Shown: in pieces, positions 1-7,292 of the stretch
Position numbering within the stretch: the stretch's first letter is position 1
Layout: each line of letters starts with the position of its first letter
Source: an uncultured Lachnospiraceae bacterium
Lineage (GTDB): Bacteria > Bacillota > Clostridia > Lachnospirales > Lachnospiraceae
Reading direction: 5' to 3'
DNA: 42,711 nt
NCBI GenBank assembly: GCA_947167155.1
Contig: CAMVHB010000014.1
Coordinates: 1-42,711, forward strand
Notes under the pieces: generated by a model
Seen by the model: the letters and a program-made list of their open reading frames with translations, nothing else
Databases searched by the model: none
Told to the model about the DNA's origin: nothing
Made by a program: the position numbers and the translations under genes

Positions 1-992
1 GCGTATGCACGAACATCTGTGACATCGACTACGGAAAGATCCAGACCTTCGCGGGAAATTATGATTTCTGGTTTGAGTCCTCCCAGCTCATTGAAAAACA
101 GAAGAAGGAAGCGAACAAGAAAAAGGAGGAACAGATCAAGGAGCTCAAGGAATTCATCTCCCGCTTCTCTGCGAATGCTTCAAAATCAAAGCAGGCGACT
201 TCGAGAAAGCGCGCGCTTGAAAAGATAGAGCTCGAGGATATCAGACCCTCCTCGAGAAAATACCCTTATATCGATTTCCGTCCGGGTAGAGAGATCGGAA
301 ATGAAGTACTTGAAGTTCACAATATCTCAAAGACGATAGACGGAAAGAAGGTTCTTGACAACATCTCATTTACTGTCGGACATGATGACAAGATAGGCTT
401 TGTGGGCGGAAACGAACTTGCAAAAACTACATTATTTTCAATACTGGCAGGAGAAACAGAGCCCGATTCCGGAGATTTCAAATGGGGCGTCACGACCTCA
501 CACTCCTACTTCCCCAAAAACAACGCGAAGATCTTCGACAACACGGACAGCATTGCCGATTATCTCACGCAGTTTTCGGAGATCAAGGACGCGACCTATG
601 TCAGGGGCTTTCTTGGAAGAATGCTCTTTGCAGGCGAGGACGGTGTGAAAAAGATGAACGTTCTGTCCGGAGGAGAAAGAGTAAGAGTCCTTCTCTCCCG
701 CATGATGATAGAAGGGTCGAATGTACTGATCTTTGATGAGCCTACCGACCACCTCGACATGGAGGCGATCACTGCATTGAACAAGGGGATGCAGAAATTC
801 CCCGGAGTAATACTCTTTTCATCAAGAGATCATGAGATCACTGAGACTACTGCAAACAGGATCATAGAATTTCTGCCGGATGGCTCTATGATAGACAAGA
901 CAACGACCTACGACGAATACCTCGCTGCCGACGCTGACGCAAAGAAGCGTACCATCTTCACTGTTTCCGAATCTGACGAGGGTGACGATTAA
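1..992 (+). CDS. ABC-F family ATP-binding protein, 3' part
   Basis: Partial gene, open at the left edge and read in frame from base 3, giving 329 C-terminal residues. ABC-F proteins are soluble twin-ATPase proteins that act on the ribosome (translation factors or antibiotic protection), not transporters. Seen here are the end of the first ATPase domain, the charged Lys/Glu-rich interdomain linker typical of ABC-F, then the second ATPase domain with a Walker A-like GGNELAKTT, the signature LSGGE and a Walker B with catalytic Glu (LIFDEPTDHLD). The Walker A has Ala where the last Gly usually sits, which I recall from the YbiT/YkpA-like branch. The H-loop reads SSRDHE, so the usual His of SHD is Arg. 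The gene ends by overlapping the convergent glycosyltransferase gene by 35 bp. The subfamily (YbiT-like) is inference; ABC-F membership is strongly supported. Confidence 0.9.
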   Translation, partial: VCTNICDIDYGKIQTFAGNYDFWFESSQLIEKQKKEANKKKEEQIKELKEFISRFSANASKSKQATSRKRALEKIELEDIRPSSRKYPYIDFRPGREIGNEVLEVHNISKTIDGKKVLDNISFTVGHDDKIGFVGGNELAKTTLFSILAGETEPDSGDFKWGVTTSHSYFPKNNAKIFDNTDSIADYLTQFSEIKDATYVRGFLGRMLFAGEDGVKKMNVLSGGERVRVLLSRMMIEGSNVLIFDEPTDHLDMEAITALNKGMQKFPGVILFSSRDHEITETTANRIIEFLPDGSMIDKTTTYDEYLAADADAKKRTIFTVSESDEGDD

Positions 993-2082
993 AGACAAAA
1001 GCCTGCTGAAGCTTGTAACTTACAAAGAAGAGAAGCGTATCGACTATTATCTTGATAAGAGTCTTGTTCCAGTGGAGTATGAGGAAAAGCCCGTTTACAA
1101 AGAGTGCTGAGAGGCTTGCGATAAGGACCGCTGTCAGGATGTATTTGAGGATGCCCGGAAGGAGGGCCTGATCCCCGGCAGAAAAGACAACGCGTTTGTT
1201 CATCAGGAAATTGAACGTGCCCGAGATCCCTCTCGCGATAAAGGTTGCTACTATGATATGCTCCTCGGGGATCAAGGAGGAAAGCATAGCAGAAAGCATC
1301 GTAAACGCCGCGATATCGAGTATTGATGAGGATAATGATATCAGGGAATACTTCAGGAACTGGGAGATTATCACTCCTATTATCTTCAGGGAATCCCTGA
1401 TCGGACGAAAATGTGTGCCCTTGTTGTTGTCTACATAGATGACCTCGATCGGGGTCTCGATTATCTCAACATCACTGCGGACGGCCTTGATCAAGGCCTT
1501 CATCTCGTACTGATATCTGTCGCCTTTGATCTTCGTTGCTTCATCAAGCAGCGAATAAGGAATCCCGCGCAGTCCCGTCTGTGTATCGACCATCCGGCGC
1601 CCGTACATGAATTTGAAGAGCTTTGATGTAAACCTGTTCCCCTTCAATGATTTCGGGGGAACATTTTTGTTTGAGTCTTCACTGAAGAAATCCCGTACTC
1701 CAAGGACGAAGGCACCCTTATGGGCGAGCATCTCCTGCCTCACCTTCAGGATATCTTCTACCGTATGCTGTCCGTCAGAATCTGCAGTGATGACATCAGC
1801 CTCTCCATAAAGCTCCTTCTTTGAAAGGATCTCAGAAAAACCTGTTCTGAGCGCATAGCCCTTTCCCCTGTTTTCGTCATAGCTTACAACTTCACAGCCG
1901 AGGCTCTTGCACTCTTCAAAGATGATCTTATTTTCTTTTGAAGAACCGTCATCCACAAGAAGCACAAAAAGAAAGTCATAAGAAAGAAGCTTTGAAACAA
2001 GGTCCAAAAGCGGACCCCTCTCAGGATCAAGAGCAGGTATGAGAACTACGGTCTTTACTTCTTTGTTCTTTTCTTCCTGCAC
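958..2082 (-). CDS. Family 2 glycosyltransferase fused to a GtrA-like membrane domain
   Basis: 374 residues in two modules. Residues 10-230 are a GT-A fold of the dolichyl-phosphate mannose synthase type: DDGSS at 44-48, the metal-binding DSDGQH at 101-106 and DTQTGLRG near 167. Residues 240-365 form a GtrA-like domain with about four membrane helices. Proteins of this build transfer a sugar from a nucleotide donor to a polyprenyl phosphate and may help flip the product, for use in wall or surface glycopolymers; the sugar is unknown. The start is GTG, chosen because AGAGGA lies 7 bases upstream and no ATG fits. It is the last gene of the operon, 12 bp after the UPF0210 gene, and its end overlaps the convergent ABC-F gene. 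Family assignment is firm; substrate is not. Confidence 0.88.
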   Translation of the reverse strand: MQEEKNKEVKTVVLIPALDPERGPLLDLVSKLLSYDFLFVLLVDDGSSKENKIIFEECKSLGCEVVSYDENRGKGYALRTGFSEILSKKELYGEADVITADSDGQHTVEDILKVRQEMLAHKGAFVLGVRDFFSEDSNKNVPPKSLKGNRFTSKLFKFMYGRRMVDTQTGLRGIPYSLLDEATKIKGDRYQYEMKALIKAVRSDVEIIETPIEVIYVDNNKGTHFRPIRDSLKIIGVIISQFLKYSLISLSSSILDIAAFTMLSAMLSSLIPEEHIIVATFIARGISGTFNFLMNKRVVFSAGDQALLPGILKYILTAVLIASLSALFVNGLFLILHWNKTLIKIIVDTLLFFVSYKLQQAFVFNRHPRQIRKQ

Positions 2083-2094
2083 AAAAAAGTCCTC

Positions 2095-3459
2095 TTAATT
2101 TTTGAAGCTGTGTACCGGAGCAGGTATCCTGCCCTTCCTTGAAATGAATTTTTCGCAGGAGAATTGGTTTACGCTCATCACGGGAGCCTCACCTAAAAGT
2201 CCCCCGAACTCAACCTTGTCGCCGACCTTCTTGCCCGCGGCAGGGATTATCCTTACTGCAGTTGTCTTCTGGTTTATCATTCCGATCGCAAGCTCGTCGG
2301 CTATTATGCCTGAGATAGTGCTTGCAGAGGTGTCCCCCGGTATCGCTATCATGTCAAGTCCGACAGAGCATACGCAGGTCATCGCTTCAAGCTTTTCCAG
2401 GGAGAGAGCGCCCGCATTCACTGCCTCTATCATGCCCCTGTCCTCACTTACGGGTATGAAGGCTCCTGAAAGCCCTCCGACGGAGGAAGAAGCCATGATA
2501 CCGCCCTTCTTCACCTGATCGTTCAAAAGAGCAAGGGCCGCTGTAGTCCCCGGAGCGCCGGCATATTCAAGCCCCATTTCACAAAGGATATCCGCTACCG
2601 AATCTCCGATCGCGGGTGTGGGAGCAAGTGAAAGGTCTATGATACCGAATGGTATATGAAGCTCCTTTGAAGCCTCCTTTGCGACAAGCTGACCGACTCG
2701 CGTGATCTTGAAAGCAGTCTTTTTGATCGTCTCGCACAAAGTCTCAAAGTCGGCTCCGCGAACATTTTCAAGAGCATGCCTCATGACACCGGGTCCGGAT
2801 ACACCTACGTTTATGACGGAATTTCCTTCCGTCACCCCGTGAAAGGCACCTGCCATAAAGGGATTGTCATCAGGAGCGTTGCAGAATATCACAAGCTTGG
2901 CACAGCCTATGGAGCCTCTTTCCTTTGTGGCATCTGCAGTATCCTTTATCATGGTCCCGAGAAGCCTGACAGCGTCCATATTGAGACCTGTCTTTGTGGA
3001 ACCCGCATTCACTGAGGAGCATACGAGATCCGTCACGTACATGGCCTCGGGTATTGACCTGATAAGAAGCTCATCAGCTTCCGTCATGCTCTTTGAAACA
3101 AGGGCGGAGTAACCGCCTATGAAATCTATACCGAGGGTCTTCGCCGCCCGATCGAGAGTACGGGCGATCTTCACAAAATCGTTTGCGATATGACAGCCGG
3201 CTGAGCCTATGATGGAGATCGGAGTCACCGAAACCCTCTTGTTCACGATCGGAATTCCGTAACGGCGCTCTATCTCATCAGCTGTTGCTACAAGCTTTTC
3301 AGCCGTATGAGTGACCTTTTCATATATCCTGTCACAGGTATTGTCCGGATCCGGATCAATGCAGTCAAGAAGGTCTATCCCGATAGTGATGGTCCTCACA
3401 TCCAGATTTTCCTCTTCTATCATCCGGTTTGTTTCTAGTACCTCGCCCTGAGTGATCAT
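2095..3459 (-). CDS. UPF0210/DUF711 (PFL-like fold) family protein
   Basis: 454 residues, close to the usual length of the UPF0210 (DUF711) family, whose members have a pyruvate formate-lyase-like barrel. The biochemical role of the family is not established. The N-terminal region ([18 protein letters not shown]) and the glycine-rich C-terminal segments ([25 protein letters not shown]) match what I know of the family. The ATG at 3459 follows the ACT-domain gene by 20 bp, with AAGGG upstream. The adjacency of a UPF0237 ACT protein and a UPF0210 protein is conserved across many bacteria and archaea, which suggests that the ACT domain senses a ligand for this protein. No signal peptide or membrane segment is seen. 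Family call is firm; no function should be claimed. Confidence 0.9.
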   Translation of the reverse strand: MITQGEVLETNRMIEEENLDVRTITIGIDLLDCIDPDPDNTCDRIYEKVTHTAEKLVATADEIERRYGIPIVNKRVSVTPISIIGSAGCHIANDFVKIARTLDRAAKTLGIDFIGGYSALVSKSMTEADELLIRSIPEAMYVTDLVCSSVNAGSTKTGLNMDAVRLLGTMIKDTADATKERGSIGCAKLVIFCNAPDDNPFMAGAFHGVTEGNSVINVGVSGPGVMRHALENVRGADFETLCETIKKTAFKITRVGQLVAKEASKELHIPFGIIDLSLAPTPAIGDSVADILCEMGLEYAGAPGTTAALALLNDQVKKGGIMASSSVGGLSGAFIPVSEDRGMIEAVNAGALSLEKLEAMTCVCSVGLDMIAIPGDTSASTISGIIADELAIGMINQKTTAVRIIPAAGKKVGDKVEFGGLLGEAPVMSVNQFSCEKFISRKGRIPAPVHSFKN

Positions 3460-3479
3460 ATCGCAGTATCCCTTTTAAT

Positions 3480-3755
3480 TTAAATTCTGTGCATCATGTC
3501 AAATATCTCTTCACGCTGCGCCCTGATATCGACACCTATCTCCTTCCCTGTCTCGGAAAGGATATCCTGCATCCCGTCAAAGGAGAGATCGGACTTTGAG
3601 ATATCCGTTATCATCATCATATTGAAAAACCCGGAAACTATGGTCTGGGAGATGTCGAGTATGTTTATCCCGTGACCTGAAAGCACCGTGCAGACACGCG
3701 CTATGATACCGACCGTATCCTTTCCTACTACCGTGATGACTACCCTTTTTTGCAT
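3480..3755 (-). CDS. ACT domain protein, UPF0237 family
   Basis: 91 residues, a single ACT domain of the UPF0237 type: it opens VVITVVGKDTVGIIARV and continues with NILDISQTIV, the classic ligand-binding loop and helix of ACT domains. ACT domains bind small molecules, often amino acids, and usually act as dimers. I chose the ATG at 3755, not the longer frame opening at 3782, because AAAGGAG sits 7 bases upstream of it and the domain begins at once. With that start it lies 16 bp beyond the end of the walJ-like gene and is followed after 20 bp by the UPF0210 gene, its usual partner. Ligand unknown. Confidence 0.9.
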   Translation of the reverse strand: MQKRVVITVVGKDTVGIIARVCTVLSGHGINILDISQTIVSGFFNMMMITDISKSDLSFDGMQDILSETGKEIGVDIRAQREEIFDMMHRI

Positions 3756-3771
3756 TTCTGGCTCCTTTGAA

Positions 3772-4569
3772 CTACACAGCAACTTTGAGTGAACAATCCT
3801 GTCTTTTTGCGACCGTTATCGGGAAATCAGAGCCCCTGTACGGGGTATCGGAGAGAGTTATCTCCTGAAATACCGTCTCATAGGCAAGTTCAGGGAAATT
3901 ATTCTCCGCTGAAAGGTGCCCGAGGAAAATATGCTCAGTCTCAGGTCCTATCACACTTGAAAGCAGCGTCCCGGTCGCTTCGTTTGAAAGATGTCCGCTG
4001 TCAGAGAGTATCCTCATCTTCAGCATATAGGGATAAGGTCCGACCTCAAGCATATTTTTGTCATGATTTGCTTCAAGGAAGAGCACGTTCATCCCTCTGA
4101 TATTCTCAATAATGTAATCATCATATTTTCCGAGGTCCGTCACTACGGCTGCCTTTTTCCTCTGGTCGGAAAATACATATCCAACCGGGTCTGCAGCATC
4201 ATGGGAAACGCTTATCGCCTTTATTGAAAGATCTCCAAGTGTGAATTCCCTGTCCTTTTCTATCTCCACGAAAAGGCTGTCGTCTATCTTGCCAAGAGTT
4301 GGTATATTTTTGATCGCGTCTATTGTTCCTCTTGTAGCATAGATGGGAAGACCGTAGCGCCGCGCCATGACTCCGAGACCTGCAATATGATCATTGTGCT
4401 CATGCGTCACAAGTATCCCGGAAAGATCCCTTGCAGTAAGGTCATTTTTGTTAAGCCCTGCTTCGATCCTCTTTCCGCTGAGTCCCGCGTCTATGATAAA
4501 ATGCGTATTCCCGCTTCCGACGAAAACCGAATTTCCGCTTGAGCCCGAGCCTATGCTGAATATCTCCAT
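3772..4569 (-). CDS. walJ: WalJ/YycJ-like metallo-beta-lactamase fold hydrolase
   Basis: 265 residues. The metal-binding motif THEHNDH (His56, His58, Asp60, His61) is followed by SHDAADPVGY, TDLG, LEANHD and GHLS, giving the full ligand set of a two-metal MBL hydrolase. This arrangement and length match YycJ/WalJ, a family tied in Bacillus and relatives to cell wall metabolism and to DNA replication or repair; the substrate is unsettled. Here it is not next to walRK but follows the FtsA-like gene, so the name is by similarity only. The ATG at 4569 was chosen over a TTG at 4593 because it follows GAGG and places the start right before the beta-lactamase fold. It overlaps no neighbour with this start (14 bp gap). 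Confidence 0.85.
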   Translation of the reverse strand: MEIFSIGSGSSGNSVFVGSGNTHFIIDAGLSGKRIEAGLNKNDLTARDLSGILVTHEHNDHIAGLGVMARRYGLPIYATRGTIDAIKNIPTLGKIDDSLFVEIEKDREFTLGDLSIKAISVSHDAADPVGYVFSDQRKKAAVVTDLGKYDDYIIENIRGMNVLFLEANHDKNMLEVGPYPYMLKMRILSDSGHLSNEATGTLLSSVIGPETEHIFLGHLSAENNFPELAYETVFQEITLSDTPYRGSDFPITVAKRQDCSLKVAV

Positions 4570-4583
4570 TATCCTTTCCTCAA

Positions 4584-6683
4584 CTAAACCCAAAAAACCT
4601 CTATTTTGTCACCGTCATGGATTGGTGCGGCAAGTCCTGCCTTCTCACCGTTCACCCTTGTCTCGACAGATCTGCCGTTCCCTTCGTTTGGATTGAACTC
4701 ATAATAATTCCAGATATCCGAGAATATGTATTCCTCGCTCCCCGTCATGGTAATAGGCGTATCATTGACTGTCACGTGGATGGGGATTGAAAGCCTTTTT
4801 TTCTCTTCAGCCTTCGGTGCCTCTGTCTCGCTGTCTTCCACTCTTTCGTCCCGGGTCTCATCCGATCCGGCATCTTCATTTCTGTCGTATCCGCCGATAG
4901 TCCATTCCACATTGAAGTTCTCATAGACCAGTGTATCAAGGCTTGAGGGAACCCGGTTTACGAGTATCTCATTATCCTCGGAAATGACTACATCCATAAA
5001 TTCAGCTATCTGGGAGACGGTATAATAATTCCGTGACTCTATGATATCGCCTTCCTTGATCTCATAGCTTCCGGGCTCAATGACACCGTTTACCTCAAAG
5101 TACTTCGGGCATCTGATCGTCTGACCGTTGATCTTGAACTCAAGGCTTGCGTTTGAAAGTCCGGGCAGCTCGGAGAGTGTCTTCTTTGCCTCTTCTCCGG
5201 CAGTTGACGGCTCGATCACGATATCAGCGCTCTGCCGAAGCTTTGAATTAAGTGCCGCAGGCTCACCGTTCATCCTGATCACGGCACCGTCCCCGGCATC
5301 ACCGAGTATCATCCTCTCCTCACCGTCGAACTTGTATCTTATCTCCTTTGCCCGCCTCGGGAAGAGCTCATCGGTAGTAAAGCCGGCCTGGATCGCGGCA
5401 TCGATTATACGTACATGCCCGTTGTCATAGATCTTCATCCTCTCGCCGTTCAGCTTTATCATGATGAAGCTGTTCGTCTGCTCATAATAATTAAGGCAGA
5501 TACCGATGGGCGTAACGAGGAGCGGATCCTTTTTGATATCCTTCTGGTCAAACTCAACAGACTTCATCACCTCTTCGCCTCGCAGAGCGACTCTCTCCTC
5601 TGCGATCTCAAGTTTTTTTGAAAGGCTTTTGCAAAAATCATGCACCTTTCCGCCGCCGCCTACTATGAAGGCCGCAGCTACAGTGTTCCCGCCGTTTAAG
5701 TCCTTGATCTTTTCCGCGATCTCATCCGTGATCTTTTCCATCACGGGATCCGTGAGCTTCCAGACCTCCTCAGCAGGGATCGTGTGATCGATCATCATTA
5801 TATCCGTGTATGTGACGGATTTTCCCGAAACGGAATCTATCTTTATCTGTTCAGCCGTGTCAAAGTCACACAAAAACTGCTGTACTATAGGCTCTGTAAG
5901 TTCGTCCCCTGCATGAGGTATCATTCCGTAGGCAGCGATAGCACCATCCTTTGTGACGCAGATATCACTTGTCCCGGCACCAACATCAACAAGGGCGATA
6001 TTCAGCATCCTGTAATTTTCCGGGATCGCAAGATTGATGGCTGCTATAGGCTCGAGCGTCAGATTCGCGACAGAAAGCCCTGCTCTCTCAACTGCGGAAT
6101 AAAGACCGTCGACAACATCCGAGGGAAGAAAGGTCACAATTATCACTTCCTCTATCCTCTTTGCCTTGTGCCCCTCAAGGTGGGAAAAGATCTCTCCGTT
6201 TAAGTAATACTTCATCACGGAATAGCCGACACAGTAGAACTGATATCTCGGATTGTCCTCCTGCACATCACGCTGCGCCTGGTCTATACCCATCAGGTCA
6301 AGATCGTTTAATATCTCGCCCGTGACAACGGTCTCCTCCTGAAAGGCCATCTCAACCCTTGTCGTTACAGTGCGAAGAACTCTTCCCGCAGCCGCTATAC
6401 AGACGTCGGTAAGGGGGGCCTTTATCATTCCCTCAAGCTCATTCTTCACATCAACGATCGTATCCGCGACCCTTTGTATGTCATGGATCTGGCCATCGAG
6501 CATAGCCCTTGTCCTGTGCGGCATCGAAACCTCTGCCGTGACATGAAAGCCCCTCTGCCTTGACTCTCCCGTCATGTAGCCTACCGTACCGACCACATTC
6601 CGGGTTCCTATATCAAGACCGAAGATGAGTCCGGCTCCGTTCTCTTCAGTCTTCTTTATTTCATTATCCTTTTCCTCGATCAT
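4584..6683 (-). CDS. Large FtsA-like actin-fold ATPase with beta-grasp-like C-terminal extension
   Basis: 699 residues, well beyond the roughly 420 of classical FtsA. Residues 19-400 form the actin-like ATPase: phosphate 1 loop GLDIGTRNVVGTVG (22-35), a FtsA-type 1C insertion (about 48-190), phosphate 2 loop LVDVGAGTSD (231-240) and adenosine motif FIVGGGGKVHDF (339-350). After 405 come segments that look like beta-grasp (ThiS/ubiquitin-like) folds, for example VIRMNGEPAALNS (468-480) and a final VNGEKAGL with DGDKIEVFWV, separated by an acidic Glu-rich linker. I see no C-terminal amphipathic helix of the FtsA kind. The ATG at 6683 overlaps the coaE stop as ATGA; a longer TTG frame to 6773 is less likely. 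Probable role: FtsZ partner or a related envelope function, by similarity. Confidence 0.82.
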   Translation of the reverse strand: MIEEKDNEIKKTEENGAGLIFGLDIGTRNVVGTVGYMTGESRQRGFHVTAEVSMPHRTRAMLDGQIHDIQRVADTIVDVKNELEGMIKAPLTDVCIAAAGRVLRTVTTRVEMAFQEETVVTGEILNDLDLMGIDQAQRDVQEDNPRYQFYCVGYSVMKYYLNGEIFSHLEGHKAKRIEEVIIVTFLPSDVVDGLYSAVERAGLSVANLTLEPIAAINLAIPENYRMLNIALVDVGAGTSDICVTKDGAIAAYGMIPHAGDELTEPIVQQFLCDFDTAEQIKIDSVSGKSVTYTDIMMIDHTIPAEEVWKLTDPVMEKITDEIAEKIKDLNGGNTVAAAFIVGGGGKVHDFCKSLSKKLEIAEERVALRGEEVMKSVEFDQKDIKKDPLLVTPIGICLNYYEQTNSFIMIKLNGERMKIYDNGHVRIIDAAIQAGFTTDELFPRRAKEIRYKFDGEERMILGDAGDGAVIRMNGEPAALNSKLRQSADIVIEPSTAGEEAKKTLSELPGLSNASLEFKINGQTIRCPKYFEVNGVIEPGSYEIKEGDIIESRNYYTVSQIAEFMDVVISEDNEILVNRVPSSLDTLVYENFNVEWTIGGYDRNEDAGSDETRDERVEDSETEAPKAEEKKRLSIPIHVTVNDTPITMTGSEEYIFSDIWNYYEFNPNEGNGRSVETRVNGEKAGLAAPIHDGDKIEVFWV

Positions 6684-7282
6684 TTCGGACGTCTCTCCTT
6701 CAGAAGCTCCTCTATCCTTTCTGCTGTCCTCGAAAACGAGCCTTGATTTTCTATTGTTTCTTTTGTGTGACAAAGGAAGTCCTCTTTCTTTAGCTGCAAA
6801 TCCATTATTCCATCTATCTTTTCAGCGCAGTAGCCTCTTTCTGTAAGCCTCTCTCTTCTCGTCTCTTCGTCTGCGAAGACATACCATATCTCATCACAGA
6901 GCCTGTCATAGCCATCCTCTATGAGAAGCGCGGCCTCGAGGAAATAGAAGTCGAAGGAGCCGCTTTTTCTCTTTTCCTCTACATCGAGCATTATCCTTTT
7001 CTTTACCACAGGATGTATACAGGCTTCAAGAAGGGCTTTCTTTTTCGGATCCTTGAATACAAGCCCGGAAAAGGCGTATCTGTTCATGCTTCCGTCTTCT
7101 TCGTAAAGACTGCTATCGGGAAAGGCATTTTTTATCGCTTCATAGCACTCCTCTCCCGGCATTGAGAGCTCCCTCGCAAAGTCATCGGAGTAGAGGACAA
7201 ATACCCTTTCCTTTTTTGAAAGATAATCCATCACCCTGCTCTTTCCGGCTCCGGCCTCACCTGTGATCCCTATGAAAAGCAA
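6680..7282 (-). CDS. coaE: Dephospho-CoA kinase
   Basis: About 200 residues with the P-loop GEAGAGKS right at the N-terminus, the ASP-type YSDDFARELS substrate region, ACIHPVVKKRI and a LID-like segment ending in RRERLTERG, as in CoaE, which phosphorylates dephospho-CoA in the last step of coenzyme A synthesis in the cytoplasm. No ATG precedes the P-loop. I place the start at a TTG (7282) because AGGAGG lies 6 bases upstream, inside the end of polA; a longer TTG frame to 7306 would overlap polA by 14 bp and lacks such a site. The stop overlaps the start of the FtsA-like gene (ATGA), implying translational coupling. The order polA-coaE is common in Gram-positive bacteria. Confidence 0.88.
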   Translation of the reverse strand: MLFIGITGEAGAGKSRVMDYLSKKERVFVLYSDDFARELSMPGEECYEAIKNAFPDSSLYEEDGSMNRYAFSGLVFKDPKKKALLEACIHPVVKKRIMLDVEEKRKSGSFDFYFLEAALLIEDGYDRLCDEIWYVFADEETRRERLTERGYCAEKIDGIMDLQLKKEDFLCHTKETIENQGSFSRTAERIEELLKERRPK

Positions 7283-7292
7283 AGGCACCCTC

